DNA of 64,000 nt from Cepaea nemoralis (GCA_014155875.1 JACEFZ010017635.1:62001-126000); one strand, 5' to 3'; positions 32,415 through 45,247 are shown, numbered from the stretch's first letter. The notes: a model not told the origin generated them from the letters alone. A program made the numbers and translations.

Positions 32415-35400
32415 CTGTTCTGCCTGTAAGCTGTATATTCTAGTGTGTGCTACCAGCCAGATGTATATTGTAGTTTATTCTACCTGTAAGCTGTATATTC
32501 TAGTGTGTTCTACCAGCCAGCTGTATATTGTAGTTTATTCTACCTGTAAGCTGTATATTCTAGTGTGCTATACTTGTAAGCTGTATATTCTAGTTTATTC
32601 TACCTGAAAGCTGTATATTCTAATGTGTTCTACCAGCCAGCTGTATATTGTAGTGTGTTCTACCAGCCAGCTGTATATTGTAGTTTATTCTACCTGTAAG
32701 CTGTATATTCTAGTGTGTACTACCAGCCAGCTGTATATTCTAGTTTATTCAACCTGAAAGCTGTATATTCTAGTGTGTTCTGCCAGCCAGCTGTACATTC
32801 TAGTTTATTCTACCTGAAAGCTGTATATTCTAGTGTGTGCTACCAGCCAACTGTATATTGTAGTTTATAATACCTGAAAGCTGTATATTCTAGTGTGTTT
32901 TACCAGCAAGCTGTATATTTAGTTTATTCTACCTGTAAGCTGTATATTCTAGTGTGTTCTACCAGCCAGCTGTATATTCTAGTGTATGCTACCAGCCCCC
33001 TATAGTTGTAGTTTTCTACCAGCCAGCTGTATATTCTAGTGTGTGCTACCAGCCAGCTGTATATTGTAGTTTATACTACCTAAAGCTGTATATTCTAGTG
33101 TGTTCTACCAGCGAGCTGTATATCTAGTTTTTCTACTAGTGTATATTCTAGTTATTCTACCTGAGCTGTATATTCTAGTGTGTTCTACCAGCCAGCTGTA
33201 TATTCTAGTTTATTCTACCTGAAAGCTGTATATTCTAGTGTGTTCTACCAGCCAGCTGTATATTCTAGTTTATTCTACCTGAAGCTGTATATCTAGTTGT
33301 TCCTGCAGCTGTATATTTATATCTACCTGAAAGCTGTATATTCTAGTGTTTCTACCAGCGAGCTGTATATTGTAGTTTATATCTAGCTGTAGCTGAAGCT
33401 GTAATTCTAGTGTATTCTACTAAAGCTGTATATTCTAGTGTGTTCTACCAGCCAGCTGTATATTCTAGTGTGTGCTACCAGCCAGCTGTATATTGTAGTT
33501 TATACTACCTGAAAGCTGTATATTCTAGTGTGTGCTACCAGCCAGCTGTATATTGTAGTTTATACTACCTGAAAGCTGTATATTCTAGTTTATTCTACCT
33601 GTAAGCTGTATATTCTAGTGTGTTCTACCAGCCAGCTGTATATTCTAGTTTATTCTACCTGTAAGCTGTATATTCTAGTGTGTTCTACCAGCCAGCTGTA
33701 TATTCTAGTTTATTCTACCTGTAAGCTGTATATTCTAGTGTGTTCTACCAGCCAGCTGTATATTCTAGTTTATTCTACCTGAAAGCTGTATATTCTAGTG
33801 TGTTCTACCAGCCAGCTGTATATTGTAGTTTATTCTACCTGTAAGCTGTATATTCTAGTGTGTACTACCAGCCAGCTGTATATTCTAGTTTATTCTACCT
33901 GTAAGCTGTATATTCTAGTGTGTACTACCAGCCAGCTGTATATTGTAGTTTATTCTACCTGAAAGCTGTATATTCTAGTGTGTTCTACCAGCCAGCTGTA
34001 TATTCTAGTTTATTCTACCTGAAAGCTGTATATTCTAGTGTGTTCTACCAGCCAGCTGTATATTGTAATTTATTCTACCTGAAAGCTGTATATTCTAGTG
34101 TGTTCTACCAGCCAGCTGTATATTCTAGTTTATTCTACCTGTAAGCTGTATATTCTAGTGTGTTCTACCAGCCAGCTGTATATTCTAGTGTATGCTACCA
34201 GCCAGCTGTATATTGTAGTTTATACTACCTGAAAGCTGTATATTCTAGTGTGTTCTACCAGCGAGCTGTATATTGTAGTTTATACTACCTGTAAGCTGTA
34301 TATTCTAGTGTGTTCTACCAGCCAGCTGTATATTCTAGTTTATTCTACCTAAAAGCTGTATATTCTAGTGTGTTCTACCAGCCAGCTGTATATTCTAGTG
34401 TGTTCTACCAGCCAGCTGTATATTGTAGTTTATACTACCTGAAAGCTGTATATTCTAGTGTGTTCTACCAGCCAGCTGTATATTGTAGTTTATTCTACCT
34501 GTAAGCTGTATATTCTAGTGTGTTCTACCAGCCAGCTGTATATTCTAGTTTATTCTACATGTAAGCTGTATATTCTAGTGTGTTCTACCAGCCAGCTATA
34601 TATTCTAGTTTATTCTACCTGAAAGCTGTATATTCAAGTGTGTTCTACCAACCATCTGTATATTCTACCTGAAAGCTGTATATTCTAGTGTGTTCTACCA
34701 GCCAGCTGTATATTGTAGTTTATTCTACCTGTAAGCTGTATATTCTAGTGTGTACTAGTTTATTCTACCTGAAAGCTGTATATTCTAGTGTGTTCTACCA
34801 GCCAGCTGTATATTGTAGTTTATTCTACCTGAAAGCTGTATATTCTAGTGTGTTCTACCAGCCAGCTGTATATTCTAGTTTATTCTACCTGTAAGCTGTA
34901 TATTCTAGTGTGTTCTACCAGCCAGCTGTATATTGTAGTTTATTCTACCTGAAAGCTGTATATTCTAGTGTGTTCTACCAGCCAGCTGTATATTCTAGTT
35001 TATACTACCTGTAAGCTGTATATTCTAGTGTGTTCTACCAGCCAGCTGTATATTGTAGTTTATTCTACCTGAAAGCTGTATATTCTAGTGTGTTTTACCA
35101 ACCAGCTGTATATTCTACCTGAAAGCTGTATATTCTAGTGTGTTCTACCAGCCAGCTGTATATTCTAGTTTATTCTACCTGAAAGCTGTATATTCTAGTG
35201 TGTTCTACCAGCCAGCTGTATATTCTACCTGAAAGCTGTATATTCTAGTGTGTTCTACCAGCCAGCTATATATTCTAGTTTATTCTACCTGAAAGCTGTA
35301 TATTCTAGTGTGTTTTACCAACCAGCTGTATATTCTACCTGAAAGCTGTATATTCTAGTGTGTTCTACCAGCCAGCTGTATATTCTAGTTTATTCTACCT

Positions 35401-35473
35401 GAAAGCTGTATATTCTAGTGTGTTCTACCAGCCAGCTGTATATTCTAGTTTATTCTACCTGAAAGCTGTATAT
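32415..35473 (+). repeat. Large minisatellite, 60-bp dimeric unit x about 50
   Basis: Alternating 30-bp monomers: agctgtatattctagtgtgt + tctaccagcc, and agctgtatattctagtttat + tctacctgaa. The dimer is the higher-order unit, in register from about 33601 to 35450. From about 32990 to 33420 it is broken by many small deletions. Confidence 0.96.
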
Positions 35474-36290
35474 TTTCACTTGCAAATATGTGATCTTGGA
35501 TATTTGTGGTATATGTAGATGATGGGAGAATCACCATTGCTAATCATTTGATCATATGTGATCTGGAGGAATCACAGTATCTTTAGATCATGGAAAAGTC
35601 AAGATGGCTCATCTGGGAGAATCATCCAATTGTACACTCATCAGAGTCATCCCCTCTTTGGAACCATGCTAAAAATAATTAGTTAGCTCATAGATAGTCT
35701 TAGACTATTATTTCTCATGTCCATAATTTTAAAACAATTGGCACTTTTGATAGATGGATCTGCTTGCTCGTTGCCTTGCATATAACACGGACAGTAGTAT
35801 GTCACAAAGACTTGTCTGTGCTTGATACTCCCATTCACACACTATGGACAATCAATTCGTGTCTGTGCTTGCTACCCCATTCATGCACCGGAACGAGTCA
35901 AGTACTGATTGCTGTTGCGTGTGTTTATTTTATCTCACAATTACTGTTTGAATTTGTCCTTTCCCTTCTCCTGTGATCTACTCCATCTTCGTATGTGAGT
36001 ATTCCTTTTTGCTGAGCAGTAGCCTACTCAACAAAGCACAGAACCATAGGTGTATATATCAATAAGAATTAAAATTATTTACATACATGTAGTAAGCATA
36101 TGTACACTGGGCCAAGTGTGAATGATTTGTCTCATCTTCACTAAAAATATCTCTGTAAGCTTTGTTTTTGCTCTCATTTAAATGCTATCTCTTTGACATT
36201 TCCACGTGAAACCCGCTTGCCATATTGTATTTAAATGTCGTTTGCCATTGTACAAAATAAAAATTATGAGATTACTAATTTAGAAATGTG
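35474..36290 (+). other. Intergenic sequence, nothing recognised
   Basis: I see no gene, array or recognised element. Confidence 0.3.
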
Positions 36291-36533
36291 TATGACAAAA
36301 TATTTGCTGTCTTAACCACAAAACTGACAAATCGTTACATTCATGAGATTAGTCAGTCCGAAGACTGGTGTTTGATATCATCCGATCATGTCCTGCCACT
36401 CTCAGCTACTCTTCCATCCATCCATCCATCATGTGCCATGCCGATAAACGTGGACGGTCATGTTTTGCCATCTCACTCAATCACCAGAGTCGTGGATCAG
36501 CTCCGTGTTTCTGTCTCGACCATGCCATGTTGC

Positions 36534-36821
36534 CTAGCCATCCAGGTATTTACTTCTCAGTCTTCCCCTTCGTCTCTTCCCTTCGATCTTACCAGTCGTC
36601 ACCAAGTTCTCAAATTCAGTTCTTCTCATGACATGCCCAAGAAATATTGACTGTCCACGTCTAATGATTCTAATCAGTTTATGATCTTCATTTGTTTCTT
36701 GAAGGACATTGGTTTTTCTATTTGTCCATGGTATTCTCTGCATTTTCCTCAGAAACCACATTTCCACAGCCACCAGATGTTTTTCAGCTTGACTGTAGAA
36801 AAATGCTTCACAACCATACAA
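36534..36821 (-). pseudogene. LINE RT C-terminal region
   Basis: AEKHLVAVEMWFLRKMQRIP, GHVMRRTEFENLVTTGKIEG and RLRSKYLDG. Same family as the copies at 1.7 and 16.3 kb. Confidence 0.75.
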
Positions 36822-37020
36822 AAGTGTAGGTTCTATGTATCACTTCAACACTTTTTTTCTTGTTTCAATTGATATTTTTTTATTGGTCAGTATGTTTTTC
36901 ATCTTACAAAAGGCTACCTTCGCAATGGCAATTCTTGTTCAAATCTCTTCCATGCATCTCCCATCAGATGTTGTGACTGTTCTGAGATAAGTGTACCGAT
37001 GCACTTAAGAATATGCCCAT

Positions 37021-37812
37021 TTACTCGTATATCACATTGTGGTATTTCCTTCTTCCCAGTGACGACCATAATCTTGTCTTCTTACTATTCAGTTCTAACC
37101 CTAGTTGTTCACTGCATGCAACAACCGCATCTGCTAACTGTTGCAGGCCCTGTTCATTATCCGCAATCAAGATTGTATCGTCTGCATGTCTAATGTTATT
37201 GATGTATCGTCCCCCATTGTTGATTCCTTCCATATCGTCTATATTTCTGAAAATATTTTCATTGGGAATAAAGATCTGGAGACATTACACATCCCTGTCT
37301 CACACCTCTTTTAATAGGCTGATATTGACCTACATCGTTATCAATTCTGATGGCAGCCTGTTGTTTCTAATATATGTTTTTTACAAGTCTAAGGTCTTTT
37401 CCATCAATTTGTAGATCTTCAAGCATCCTTATCATGTCGACATGTCTCACTTTATCGAAAGCCTTTGTGTAGTCAATAAAGCAAAGATATAGATCTTTGT
37501 TTACTTCTATAGAACGTTCAATTACTGTTCTCAGTATATACACTTGCCTTCTACAAACCCACATTGTTCTTCTCCTATTTCGGGTTGTATTTTCTTCCTA
37601 ACTCTTTGCATAATAACTCTCAGCAAAATCTTCGTGATGTGGCTCATTATACTAATTGTTCGATGATGATCACATTCCAAGGCTCCTAATTTCTTCGGGA
37701 TTGCAATAAATGTAGAATTACATAATTCAGGAGGTATATCTCCAGTATCATATATTGCGTTCAGCAGTCTGGTGACTTGGTCTATTCCGTATTCTTCTAA
37801 GGCATTGATCAT
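37021..37812 (-). pseudogene. LINE reverse transcriptase core, frameshifted
   Basis: Three open pieces: 37531-37812 (STFIAIPKKLGALECDHHRT, EEQCGFVEGK), 37367-37564 (CFIDYTKAFDKVRH, LQIDGKDLRLVKNIY) and 37021-37233 (NNIRHADDTILIADNEQGLQ). The catalytic box reads HADD instead of the usual YADD/FADD. Pieces are separated by frameshifts and stops. Confidence 0.85.
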
Positions 37813-37896
37813 TTATATTGTGATGTTATCTGTACCAGGGGTCTTGCCAGTTTTCATATGGTTAAGAGCATTCTGAACTTCCATTTTCAAAATGAT

Positions 37897-38394
37897 TCAA
37901 AATGATAATTTTATATGTAAATTGCTTAAGATTAATCTATGGTCGCTATAGCAGTCTGCGCTTGGTATAGTTTTTGCGACTTTTAAGGCATTTCGAAATT
38001 TTCTATTGATGAGAATGTAATCAATCTGATTTCTGATCTTATGATGATCGCAGGACGGACTCCTCCATGTCCATAATCTCCTTGGGTGCTGTTGATACCA
38101 GGTGTTTCCAATAATCAAATCATGCTCTTTTGCCCACTGTACAAGTCTGCAACCTCTTTCATTCTGTTCTCCTTGTCCATACTTGCCTACTATGCATCTG
38201 TCCTGTTGATTTCCAACTTTGGCATTCAAGTCACCCATTATGATATTTACTTCAGAATTCTTGCATTTTTTTAAGGCTTTCTCTAAATCATTATAAAATT
38301 CATCAATGCTGTCATCACTACTGTCTGCTGTTGGTGCATAAACTTGTATGACGTTGACATCAAAAGTTCTTCCACCCAATTTCACCAGTAACAC
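37897..38394 (-). pseudogene. LINE apurinic-type endonuclease domain (C-terminal part)
   Basis: 165 residues with VIQVYAPTADS, NIIMGDLNAKVGNQ, NQIDYILINRKF and SDHRLILSNL. These are the GDxNA, DY and SDH motifs of APE-like LINE endonucleases. The N-terminal part (GTWNVRT) is upstream near 38630, followed by an in-frame stop. Confidence 0.85.
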
Positions 38395-39499
38395 TCTGTC
38401 TGATACTGTCCAATATCCTTTGATCTCTCTGTATCCATTATAATTGCTACCCCTCGCTGTTGTTTCTCTCCACCAGAATAGATTATTCTATATTCTTAAG
38501 ATGTTATAATTCCCATTCCTGTCCATCTGGTCTGACATATACCTAACAGGTTAATATTTAATCTTCTCATTTCATTCTTAATGTTATCAAATTTTCAATC
38601 CCCATTTATAGTTCTTACATTCCAAGTTCCTACTTTCAATGTTGATACTCTTTTGCAGCTCAGTCGCCTGCTGACGGTCTGGAGTCACCTGGTGCACATG
38701 ACTACCCCTACCGGGCGAGGCTGCTTCTATGGAGCACTCATTTGCGCTGTTTCTCTGATTATCGATGAGATTGCAGTACATGATATTCTTGGCATCTGTA
38801 AAGAAGGTAGTTTGCCATTGCTTTCCTTCCTAGCAGTGACCATACTGTTCGATGATTGTAGCCATTGTCTCCCCCCCCCCCCCCCAAAAAAAAAGAGATC
38901 CTCTGCCTACCTTTGTGAAACTGGAGACCATAACCTACAACTATCTGTTGGCTGCTCTTCAACTTCATCCATCACCTGCACCCATGGCTTCACGTAACCC
39001 TGACTGGGGGGCTAAATGGGTACTCCACCTTGCACAAGGGTGTCCCGTAGGCTAGCAGAGGGAAGGAGGCACCTTACCTCTCCTTTGATAGGGAATACCT
39101 CTACCCCGCCACCCATAGCAACAGTTCAGCTCAGCGTAAGTCTCTGCCCCAATGTCCTCTTTGTGGGATGTCATTTTCTCTAGGACATCCTTGCCCTGGG
39201 TCCCCTCCAGTATTTTCAGTGACTAATTGCTGCCTCCAGATTGAAGGTTGCTGCACTGTATCTCCAGCACTGTCTCTTGGCCTTCTTATACACTGACATG
39301 CTGGTGGTGAATGATTTCTTGATTTCCCACTTGAATTGCTGTCTGTGTCTTGCTTGCCTGCCTTCAACTTGTTATTCCAGTATGGTCTTTTTTATTTGTA
39401 AACAGAATGCTGTCAAATATGACCAAAGTAGTTAACTTGTATTTTATTTAAATTGTCATTAACTCTTCATTCTTAGACTCTAGAACCCCTTGTATGATA

Positions 39500-39865
39500 T
39501 TATTTTTTATCTCCACGACCTATTCTTCTGTATGCTCAGTTTTTATCTCCACGACCTATTCTTCTGTATGCCCAGTTTTTATCTCCACGACCTATTCTTC
39601 TGTATGCCCAGTTTTTATCTCCACGACCTATTCTTCTGTGCCCAGTTTTTATCTCCATGACCTATTCTATATGCCCAGTTTTTATCTCTATGGCCTATTC
39701 TTCTGTATGCCCAGTTTTTATCTCTACGAACTTGTCTGTATGCTGAGTTTTTATCTCCACAAAATATTCTTCTGTATTGCCCAGTTGTTATCTCCATGTC
39801 CTATTCTTCTGTATGCCCATTTTTTTTATCCAGTTATCTCCACGATCTATTCTTTGTTCTGTTTT
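39500..39865 (+). repeat. Minisatellite, about 35-bp unit x 10
   Basis: Units of tttttatctccacgacctat + tcttctgtatgcccag, degenerating to the right. Confidence 0.92.
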
Positions 39866-40245
39866 TACCTACTTCTGTATGTCCTCATGTTCAGTTGTGA
39901 AAGTAATCACAACCATTGACCATATTATCATGACTGTTTCTATATTTATTTTCAGTGCAATTGGTGGTTTCACCCCTTGTAGAGTGTTGTAGAATTTATT
40001 ATGTGACATTTTCTGAATATATTTCTTTGAGAATATGTTTATGTCTACACAACACAAGTGCAATATTTATGTGTGTGTTTGTAATATTTGAATAGATCTT
40101 GTTTGAAATCTCTTTATGATGATTATGCTTTAGTGATGATATTTGTTCCCATGTGTTTGCAGTTATTTCTTCTTTAGATCTGATATCCTGCCACTCTTGT
40201 TTTATATTATCTTTTTGTAGAGAGGAGATTGCAATCAAATTCAGC

Positions 40246-40430
40246 ATTTATTGGCTGTCTGTGATTTACTAGGCAATTTTACATTAATCTGCTATTGCTT
40301 TATGAACGGTTCATACCATCGAAATCAATGCAGCAAATCTGCTTCTAGATTTCTCGCATCTGTATTAAAGCCCTCAACTCGGTATGATGGGGAAATGATA
40401 AAACCGTACCTCACTATCCCTTGAGCCACG
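40246..40430 (-). repeat. Dispersed repeat family C
   Basis: Matches 6.6 kb (tttactaggcaattttaca, ctgctattgctttatgaacg, gcaaatctgcttctag). Confidence 0.5.
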
Positions 40431-40796
40431 TTTGCTGCCTTCTGTAGAGTGGTGCATTTTGTTAAGCTTAAATGAGTTGTGTTCTCATTTTATTTTTTAA
40501 ACGATTTAGTTTTCCACAAAATTACTATGAAATTTGAGTTTTTGTTAAATTTACTTTTTTAGAGTTATGTTCTAATGTGATTTTATTTTTAAACTAACTT
40601 TTCCCATAGTTACGTTCTAAGAAGCATGAGGGGAAGTCACTAAGTAAGTCACAAATGGCTGTAGAAAAATAACTAAATATGATAACAACTTGAAACCAGT
40701 TTATTTTTATATATACATTGTAGCTTTATTTCTCAACATAATATCCACCAACATGCACTTATCCCATCGTTTTATCAATCCTCCCAAACCGGCTGC

Positions 40797-41153
40797 TTAG
40801 AACTGCATGCTCTGTTTTCTAAACCATGTTTTCACTTCACATTTAACTTCGGCATCATTTGTGAAATGTCTCCCACCTAGGTGGGTTTTCAGTGGACCAA
40901 AAAGGTGGAAGTCGCTAGGGGCTAAGTCGGGGATGTAAGGTGAATCTTCCAGATCTTTCCACCTTAGTTGGTTAATTTTCTCCTGGGTTAATCGAGGCGT
41001 AAGTGGTCTGGCATTGTCATGAAGAAGCAACATTCCACTAGTCAGCAGTCCTGGACGTTTTCTTCGAATTTGATCATGAAGCATCGATAGAACTTCACAG
41101 TACGATTCAGAATTCACATTGTCATCTTTCTGCTTGAAATTGGTTAAAAGCAC
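40797..41153 (-). pseudogene. mariner transposase, C-terminal catalytic part
   Basis: 118 residues with LLLHDNARPLT (second catalytic Asp) and SPYIPDLAPSDFHLFGPLKT (third Asp in the DD34D pattern). The upstream part containing the first Asp (VTGDES, near 41310) is separated by stops. Confidence 0.9.
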
Positions 41154-41448
41154 TCCTTGACAATCTCAGAACACTGTCAGCATAACCTTCCCTGCTGATG
41201 GCGTAACCTTTGATTTTTGGACACAAGGCAAAGAAGGATGTTTCCATTGCATAGAAGCACGCTTTGTTTCAGGCTGGTAGTGATGCACTCATGATTCGTC
41301 CCCAGTAACAATCCTGTTCATCATGTCTTCTCCTTCATCTTCATATCGGCAGAGATATTGCAAGGAAAGGCCAAATCAGTTCATTTTGTGTTCCTCCTTC
41401 AATTGTCTGGGCACCCACCTTGAGCACACTTTCTTAAATTTCAATTGA

Positions 41449-41784
41449 TCATGCATTATGCTGTATACTGAACCATGTGAGCACCCTATTGCAGATGCTA
41501 CAGAGTCTTATCATTACTCGCCTGTCACCTCTAATCATCTCCTGTTGCAATCTCAACAGGACGACCAAATCGAATTTCATAACAATTTTAGAGCGTCCTT
41601 GAGAAAATTTTTCTACCCAGCTATGCACCGCTTTGCGGGACAAAAATTTGTCAGCATAAACAGAAAGCATTTCATTATGAATGTCCATTGCAGGCAGTTC
41701 TTTTGCCCACAAAAAACGCACAACAATACGTTGCTCTTTGGTTGTACACTCCGTAAGTACAGTCGCCATTTTGTTTATGCACAT
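41449..41784 (-). pseudogene. mariner transposase, N-terminal DNA-binding part
   Basis: Starts near the end of the element and includes EQRIVVRFLWAKELPAMDIH and SRKAVHSWVEKFSQGRSK, the helix-turn-helix region of mariner transposases. Frame is lost after about residue 70. Confidence 0.88.
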
Positions 41785-42114
41785 GAGACACCTAGCGCCA
41801 CCTGATGAATGGGAATATAAAGTTCGATGTTGCTGTCATCTAATGACACCTGTAGAAAACACCAACTACATTTATCTGCCATCCCAAAGAACTGTGTGAC
41901 TTATTTATTGACTCGCCCTCATATGTTTTAATTTGATTTTTTTTAAAAATCAACTAATTTCCCCATTAAGCTTAGTTATATTTTATTTTAATATACAAGA
42001 ATTATCTTTTCTTTGCATTATGTAAATAGTAACCTAGACCAGGAGAATGGTGGTCTGTTTGTGAACTGTTTTGTTGATTTTTTCTGTGATCTGCTTTTAC
42101 ACATGTCGGTTCTT

Positions 42115-42485
42115 GTATATACATTAATGTTACCGGCACATTTATGTTCTTATTTATACATTAATGTGACCGGCACATTTATGTTCTTATTTATACATTA
42201 ATGTGACCGGCACATTTATGTTCTTATTTATACATTAATGTGACCGGCACGTTTGTGTTCTTGTTTATACATTAATATGACCGGCATGTTTGTGTTCTTG
42301 TATGTACATTAATGTGACCGGCACGATTGTGTTCTTGTTCATACATTAATGTGACCGGCACGATTGTGTTCTTGTTTATACATTAATGTGACCGGCATGT
42401 TTGTGTCCTTGTTTATACATTAATATGACCGGCATGTTTGTGTTCTTGTATGTACATTAATGTGACCGGCACGTTTGTGTATGTG
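42115..42485 (+). repeat. Minisatellite, 37-bp unit x 10
   Basis: Units of gttcttgtttatacattaat + gtgaccggcacgtttgt. Confidence 0.95.
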
Positions 42486-42949
42486 CAGTGTTGTTCCTGC
42501 CTACTTCCATGGGTGTTAGGTATTCAATTCCTTTGTCAGGTACTTTGGTTTCACAAATCAAAACGGTGTGAGTTTCAGATATACATTACCAGAACGTGTT
42601 ATTTTCCCCCTTCCCACTACACTCTAAGGGGGCGGAAGAATGACAGAGCAAAGAGTCACACAGAAGAGCGAAAGAAAAGGCATTGACATTTCACATGGTA
42701 TATTGATTTCTGACATCGTTATGAGGTTTCCTTATATTGTTCCTTATTGTTGTCATTCTGAGCACGTATACTGTATCACCATCTTCATTAAAATGACAAG
42801 GTCTTTAGCAGTGTAAACAGAATTATTGTTTTTTTATTGTAAAGCTGGACAGATAACATATATGACTTACAATCCAGGAATGAGGGAAGGGAATTGGGGC
42901 AGGACATTTCCTGGTACCCATTTCAAGCTGAGTCAGGGAGAGGGGGAAG

Positions 42950-43168
42950 GGGTATTTCGTGGCATAGTGGTTAAGCTGCCTGCCTCATGATCTGAAGGTT
43001 ATGGATTCAATTCCATCCTACATCATCGGTTCACGGGACTGCTGGAGCTACAGAGTTGGCACATTGTGTGTGGAAACTTTTAGCAGCGCCCCCCCCCCCC
43101 TGCAGTAAGAGACCGCCAGATGGGGTGAAACCCAGTGCAATGAAGTCCATCACCTTGCCTTTTAAAAT
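42950..43168 (+). mobile_element. tRNA-derived SINE family A, best-preserved promoter
   Basis: Exact A-box TGGCATAGTGG at 42960-42970 and B-box-like GGATTCAATTCC at 43003-43014. The body follows (ctggagctacagagttgg, gtaagagaccgcc, cccagtgcaatgaagtcc). It contains a C13 run. Confidence 0.85.
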
Positions 43169-43169
43169 T

Positions 43170-45240
43170 TTTCTTTAGGCTGGGTCAATCTGGGAGCCAA
43201 GACTAGTTAACAAAACCTGTCCTGGTGTGGCTCGACCTCTTGACCACTGGGCAGACAGGCAAGAGTCCAGTCACTGCTATTGTAGCTGAAGAGATGAAAT
43301 TGGGATAGACTGAAAACGTGATGTTGAGCCGTACCTTGAAACGCCAGTACCACTGGGGGTGACTTCTGTTGTGAAGATGGCCACTGATCTGGTTAGTTAA
43401 TCTGATCCTTTTAATCTTGAAGTAGATTTTGCAACTGTGTTATTCTCTTTCTTCTCCCCGTTCTCATGTTGTACATATAAGATGGTTTTGCCGCGATGTT
43501 CATTATTACTTCACGTGATTTTATTTAATCAATCCAATTTTTACGATTCTTCAGTATTCAAATGCCATGCCACGTTGTATCAGAAACTATTGTTTCTAAA
43601 AATGTTATGTTTTTAAAAATAATTTCTTGCTGTTAATATAGTTGAAATATCTCAACTTACTGCAGTTTCTTTCATTTTCTGGTTGCATTGGAGATGCGTC
43701 TGCCAAAGCTGCGCAATATTCTGCGACAATTTTATAGCATTTTCTTGTAGATAATGTAACCTTTATTACAGAAATGTAATCTTTATTACAAAAAGTGTAA
43801 CAGATAAGGGTATCATTTATAAAAGGCAGTCTTACTTTTGGTGCAAATGATATAATATTTGATTAATGAAAAAAAAAAAAAAAACATAGGTTGCACAATA
43901 TATTGCTTGGTATTTCCATATTTCTCTGTATCTCCTGTTTATGCATTAGTGAGATATGCAGAGGTATCTGCTATACACATGGGTAAACTGCAGTTATGTT
44001 AACAAAAACATATATTTGAATAATGAAAACAACAGGTTGCAAAATGTATTGTCTGGCACATTTCGCTGTATCTCCTTATCAAGTAGATGCTACAGAAATA
44101 CATGAACATACCATGTTGTGTCATATTTGTTGTACATACGCCGTCTTACAATTAATGTAACAGTTATTGAAACACTCATTTTTTTTTGGTTATAGATAAT
44201 TTCAAATGTGTAAATTTTGTGGCTGAAAATGTAACATTTGTTGCATATACAGTAACAGTTGGTAGAATCAGTGGAATAATTATTGTTACTGATAATGATT
44301 TGGTTACTGATCATGCAACATTTGTTGCATATTGCGTAATCTTTCTCATAATTAACGTGACCTTTGTTGCAACTGCAACATGATATCTGAAATATGCGTT
44401 CACATCATCCTATTATTGTTGTTGACAAGTCTAGTTTATTGTTTTTCAAAAATGTATAATTTACTGTTACAATTACTTACAATTCTATGTTGTTACGTAG
44501 ATATAGTTTTGGACAAAGATCAGTATTATCCTTGTATTATTCACTTGAACGTTATCCGAAGTTTTACTTAATTTACATTTGTTTAAATATGCAGTTATGT
44601 TCGTGTTTTTTAAAAAGTTTTCCCCCATTGTGAGTTTGAATAATGAAGACAAATAGATTGCACAATTTATTACCTAGCATAGTTTGTTGTATCTCGTTTG
44701 GTGAATACTAGATCTCATTCCCTAAATGAATAAGGAAACTAACAGTGGAAGATTCTGGCAACTTGACTAACACTACCAATTGGAAGATGCCATCTTCTTT
44801 CATAGCAGGCTATTTTATTAGAATTTGATAGACAGTGGCAGACAGAGAATTTCAGTGTGGTGTTCACTGTGCATTGGTGAGACATGCAGAGGCATCCGCT
44901 ATACACGTGGCTAAATTGCAATTATATAAACGTAAAGACATGAGTCTTTTCATAAATTACTATGGTGAAACATGAAAATGTGTTATGTGTTTCAGTTAAA
45001 AGGATTCACAATATGCTGTTTTAACATGTGTTGGACTTTTTCTGTAGCATGTCCCTGATGACTGATGAGATACAATGAAATATGCCTGGCAATGCATTGT
45101 CTTCATTATTCAAATATGTATTTATTATGTTTTTTTAATGGCTAAAGCACTGTTTAAATGAGCAGACAAGCCCCTCTAAGCCTCAGAGATGTGGTTTTAC
45201 AGACGTATATGAAAATGTCTTCGACAGCCTGAATGAGTAG
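43170..45240 (+). other. AT-rich region with a degenerate dispersed family
   Basis: No gene was found. A phrase like gaataatgaaaacaacaggt...tgcaaaatgtattg recurs at about 43865, 44015 and 44635 on plus and once inverted at about 45065-45122. Another (gtgagatatgcagaggtatc) recurs at 43950 and 44875. A third motif, taatgtaacatttgttgca, recurs at 43755-44385. Confidence 0.5.
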
Positions 45241-45247
45241 TGTAAAT

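Larger units (their letters stand above)
36405..39115 (-). mobile_element. Near full-length RTE-like LINE, inactive
   Basis: Minus strand. Tail (ATGG)n/(ATG)n at the left (ccatccatccatccatcatg, 36417-36435). Moving right: C-terminal region, RT, APE-type endonuclease (KVGTWNVRTINGD near 38630) and a putative 5' UTR to about 39115. Frames are broken in several places. The 5' UTR includes a C14/A10 run at 38870-38895 (plus strand). The same family supplies the fragments elsewhere in the window. Confidence 0.8.
40628..41921 (-). mobile_element. mariner transposon, inactive
   Basis: About 1,294 bp. The terminal inverted repeats are tgaggggaagtcactaagt at 40628 and, as reverse complement at 41921, tgagggcgagtcaataaat. 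A TA follows the right end (41922-41923); the left flank is CA, a likely mutated TA. The transposase is on the minus strand in broken pieces. Confidence 0.88.

Noticed and set aside
32415..35473. Centromeric satellite
   Set aside because: The array is only 3 kb and lies among other small arrays; nothing ties it to a centromere.
42958..43014. A tRNA gene (TGGCATAGTGG ... GGATTCAATTCC)
   Set aside because: Promoter boxes are good, but the rest does not fold as a cloverleaf by eye and continues into the SINE body shared by five other copies.
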